The translations under genes and the position numbers were made by a program. From positions 445,695-509,694 of the forward strand of contig NZ_FNUM01000001.1 in the NCBI RefSeq assembly GCF_900107995.1: a stretch of DNA of 64,000 bases, in the 5' to 3' direction. The notes beneath the pieces are model-generated. The model was not told the DNA's origin, did not search any database, and saw only the letters and a list, made by a program, of their open reading frames with translations. Source of the DNA: Alcanivorax sp. DSM 26293 (GTDB taxonomy: Bacteria; Pseudomonadota; Gammaproteobacteria; Pseudomonadales; Alcanivoracaceae). This document shows positions 62,297-64,000 of the stretch, in pieces (position 1 is the first letter of the stretch; every line of letters begins with the position of its first letter).

Positions 62297-63478
62297 ATGT
62301 CGCAATATCTGATTCCCACCTATGCACGGCAACCGCTGGCGTTTGTGCGCGGTGAAGGGGTATGGCTCTACGATGAGGCCGGCCACAAGTACATGGATGC
62401 CATCTCCGGTATCGGGGTCTGCAACCTGGGCCACTGCCATCCGGCGGTAACCCGCACCCTGGCCGATCAGGCCGGGCAGCTTATGCACACCTCCAACCTG
62501 TACCGTATTCCGTCCCAGGAAGCCCTGGCCCAGCGCCTGTGCGAAGTGAGCGGCATGCAGAGCGTGTTCTTTTCCAACTCCGGCGCCGAAGCGAATGAAG
62601 CGGCCATCAAGATTGCCCGGCTCTTTGGTCAACGCAAGGGCGTCAGCCGCCCCACTGTGGTGGTCATGGAGGGCAGCTTCCATGGCCGCACCATGGCTAC
62701 CCTGTCCGCCACCGCCAATGCCAAAGTACAGGAAGGCTTTGCCCCGCTGCTGGAGGGGTTTGTGCGGGTGCCGTTTAACGATCTGGACGCGGTCCGCGCC
62801 CTGGGCGACAACGCCAATGTGGTCGCTGTCCTGGTGGAACCGGTACAGGGCGAAGGCGGTATCAATGTCCCCGCCAGTGACTATCTGCCCGGCCTGCGTG
62901 CCCTCTGTGACCAGCATGACTGGCTGCTGATGCTGGACGAAATCCAGTCCGGCAATGGCCGGACCGGCGATTACTTCGCCTGCGTGGGCGACAAGGTGAC
63001 GCCTGACGTGCTGACCACCGCCAAGGGCCTGGGCAACGGCTTCCCCATCGGCGCCTGCCTGGTGGCCGGCAAGGCCGACGGGGTGTTCGGCCCCGGCAAC
63101 CACGGCAGTACCTACGGCGGCAATCCGCTGGGCTGCGCCACCGCGCTGACCGTGGTCAACACCCTCACCGATGACGTGGTGGCAGGGGTCGCGGAGAAAG
63201 GGGCCTGGCTGAAGCACGCCTTTACTGACGCCTTTGCCGATCTGCCCATGATCAAGGAAATCCGTCAACGCGGCCTGATGCTGGGTATCCAGCTGGATCG
63301 CCCCTGCGCCGAGCTGGTCAACCGGGCCCGGGAAGCCGGCCTGCTGATCAACGTCACCGCAGGCTCCGTGGTACGCCTGCTTCCGCCACTGGTGATCAAC
63401 CAGACCGAGATGCAGCACCTGGTGGAGACTCTCTCCCAGGTCATTCATGACTTCGCCAACGAACAGGAGGTCGCATGA
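62297..63478 (+). CDS. argD: Acetylornithine aminotransferase
   Basis: The start at 62297 gives [24 protein letters not shown], the family N-terminus; the frame is open to 62165 but passes through leader repeats. The 393-residue PLP enzyme has [27 protein letters not shown] and the PLP-lysine site [15 protein letters not shown]. It converts acetylglutamate semialdehyde to acetylornithine. No clear ribosome site precedes the ATG. Its stop overlaps the argF start (ATGA). Confidence 0.95.
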   Translation: MSQYLIPTYARQPLAFVRGEGVWLYDEAGHKYMDAISGIGVCNLGHCHPAVTRTLADQAGQLMHTSNLYRIPSQEALAQRLCEVSGMQSVFFSNSGAEANEAAIKIARLFGQRKGVSRPTVVVMEGSFHGRTMATLSATANAKVQEGFAPLLEGFVRVPFNDLDAVRALGDNANVVAVLVEPVQGEGGINVPASDYLPGLRALCDQHDWLLMLDEIQSGNGRTGDYFACVGDKVTPDVLTTAKGLGNGFPIGACLVAGKADGVFGPGNHGSTYGGNPLGCATALTVVNTLTDDVVAGVAEKGAWLKHAFTDAFADLPMIKEIRQRGLMLGIQLDRPCAELVNRAREAGLLINVTAGSVVRLLPPLVINQTEMQHLVETLSQVIHDFANEQEVA

Positions 63479-64000
63479 CCCGCCACTTCCTGACGCTCAC
63501 CGATCTGAGCCGGGACGAGCTGGGCTACCTGATCCAGCGCGCCATTGAACTGAAAACCATGCTGCGTAATGGCCAGAGCCATACGCCCCTGCTGGGCAAG
63601 ACCCTGGGCATGATCTTCGAGAAATCTTCCACCCGTACCCGGGTATCCTTTGAAGTGGCGATGACCCACTTCGGCGGGGCCAGCATCTTCCTGTCGCCCC
63701 GGGACACCCAGCTGGGGCGCGGCGAGCCCATTGAAGATTCCGCCCGCGTGCTGTCACGCATGGTGGATGCGGTGATGATCCGCACCTTCGACCACGCCAC
63801 CGTGGAAACCTTCGCCCAGCATTCGGCGGTGCCGGTGATCAATGCGCTCACCGACGATTTCCACCCCTGCCAATTGCTGGCCGACATGCAGACCTTTGTG
63901 GAGCATCGTGGCAGCATCCAGGGCAAAAAGGTGGTCTGGGTGGGCGACGGCAATAACATGTGTGCCAGCTATATCAATGCCGCCAACCAGTTCGACTTCG
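63475..64000 (+). CDS. argF: Ornithine carbamoyltransferase (cut by window edge)
   Basis: A CAGGAGG site precedes the ATG at 63475. The visible 175 residues read [20 protein letters not shown], then the carbamoyl-phosphate loop [45 protein letters not shown] and [19 protein letters not shown] (His-Pro-Cys-Gln). The frame is open to base 64000. It joins ornithine and carbamoyl phosphate to citrulline, the step before ArgG, encoded about 8.5 kb to the left. Confidence 0.97.
   Translation, partial: MTRHFLTLTDLSRDELGYLIQRAIELKTMLRNGQSHTPLLGKTLGMIFEKSSTRTRVSFEVAMTHFGGASIFLSPRDTQLGRGEPIEDSARVLSRMVDAVMIRTFDHATVETFAQHSAVPVINALTDDFHPCQLLADMQTFVEHRGSIQGKKVVWVGDGNNMCASYINAANQFDF

Overview
The window looks like a chromosomal segment of a GC-rich marine gammaproteobacterium, most likely an Alcanivorax-type hydrocarbon degrader. 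That placement is inferred from gene content and order: an aspS-yebC-ruvCAB-ybgC-tolQRAB-pal-cpoB-queE-queC block as in Pseudomonas relatives, a PA4642-family protein, a PraB-like secreted protein of the alkane-oxidation-activator type, RegB/RegA, and RimK with its partners. No marker gene such as 16S rRNA is present to prove it.

Bases 1-7618 are the integrase end of a prophage or integrative element lodged at the 3' end of a tRNA-Lys(UUU) gene. It carries a row of small phage-type genes (DUF2303/YfdQ-like protein, KilA-C-like protein, a 19-residue membrane peptide), a C5-cytosine DNA methyltransferase, a DUF4224 excisionase-like protein and a tyrosine integrase. Two AT-rich, membrane-anchored cargo genes run against the phage operon. 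The other end of the element lies left of the window.

Bases 7767-19371 are one long leftward housekeeping block: aspS, yebC, ruvCAB, ybgC, the Tol-Pal envelope system and the queuosine genes queE and queC. Rightward genes follow: an HU-like protein, a PA4642-family protein, an exported repeat-rich protein with a methyltransferase, a RegB/RegA-type redox two-component pair, and tamA-tamB. Then come a thioesterase, proS, a DUF4062 protein, an orphan ParA, an AidB-like acyl-CoA dehydrogenase with a TetR regulator, chrA, recQ, a broken mgtC, a phosphodiesterase and rhlE.

Bases 44179-64000 hold a PraB-like protein, an LpxO-like hydroxylase, sat, a tiny ribbon-helix-helix/lysine-rich-peptide operon, the rimK cluster with gloA, a beta-propeller lipoprotein, argG, rnt, a peroxiredoxin, an iron-linked group (PepSY-type membrane protein, CGFS glutaredoxin, Fur-controlled TonB receptor), an orphan hyuB, and argD-argF running off the edge.

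The most striking feature is what lies between genes. A family of intergenic elements has inverted arms, each made of three or four tandem 7-bp units (consensus AGTTNAN), and most carry a GC-rich centre. Five copies and one solo arm occur, and in four of them the flanking genes stop exactly at or inside the arms. A separate 269-bp element with 20-bp terminal inverted repeats interrupts mgtC after its tenth to eleventh base; joining the flanks restores a perfect start and reading frame. Shorter relatives of this element and REP-like palindromes also sit at gene ends.
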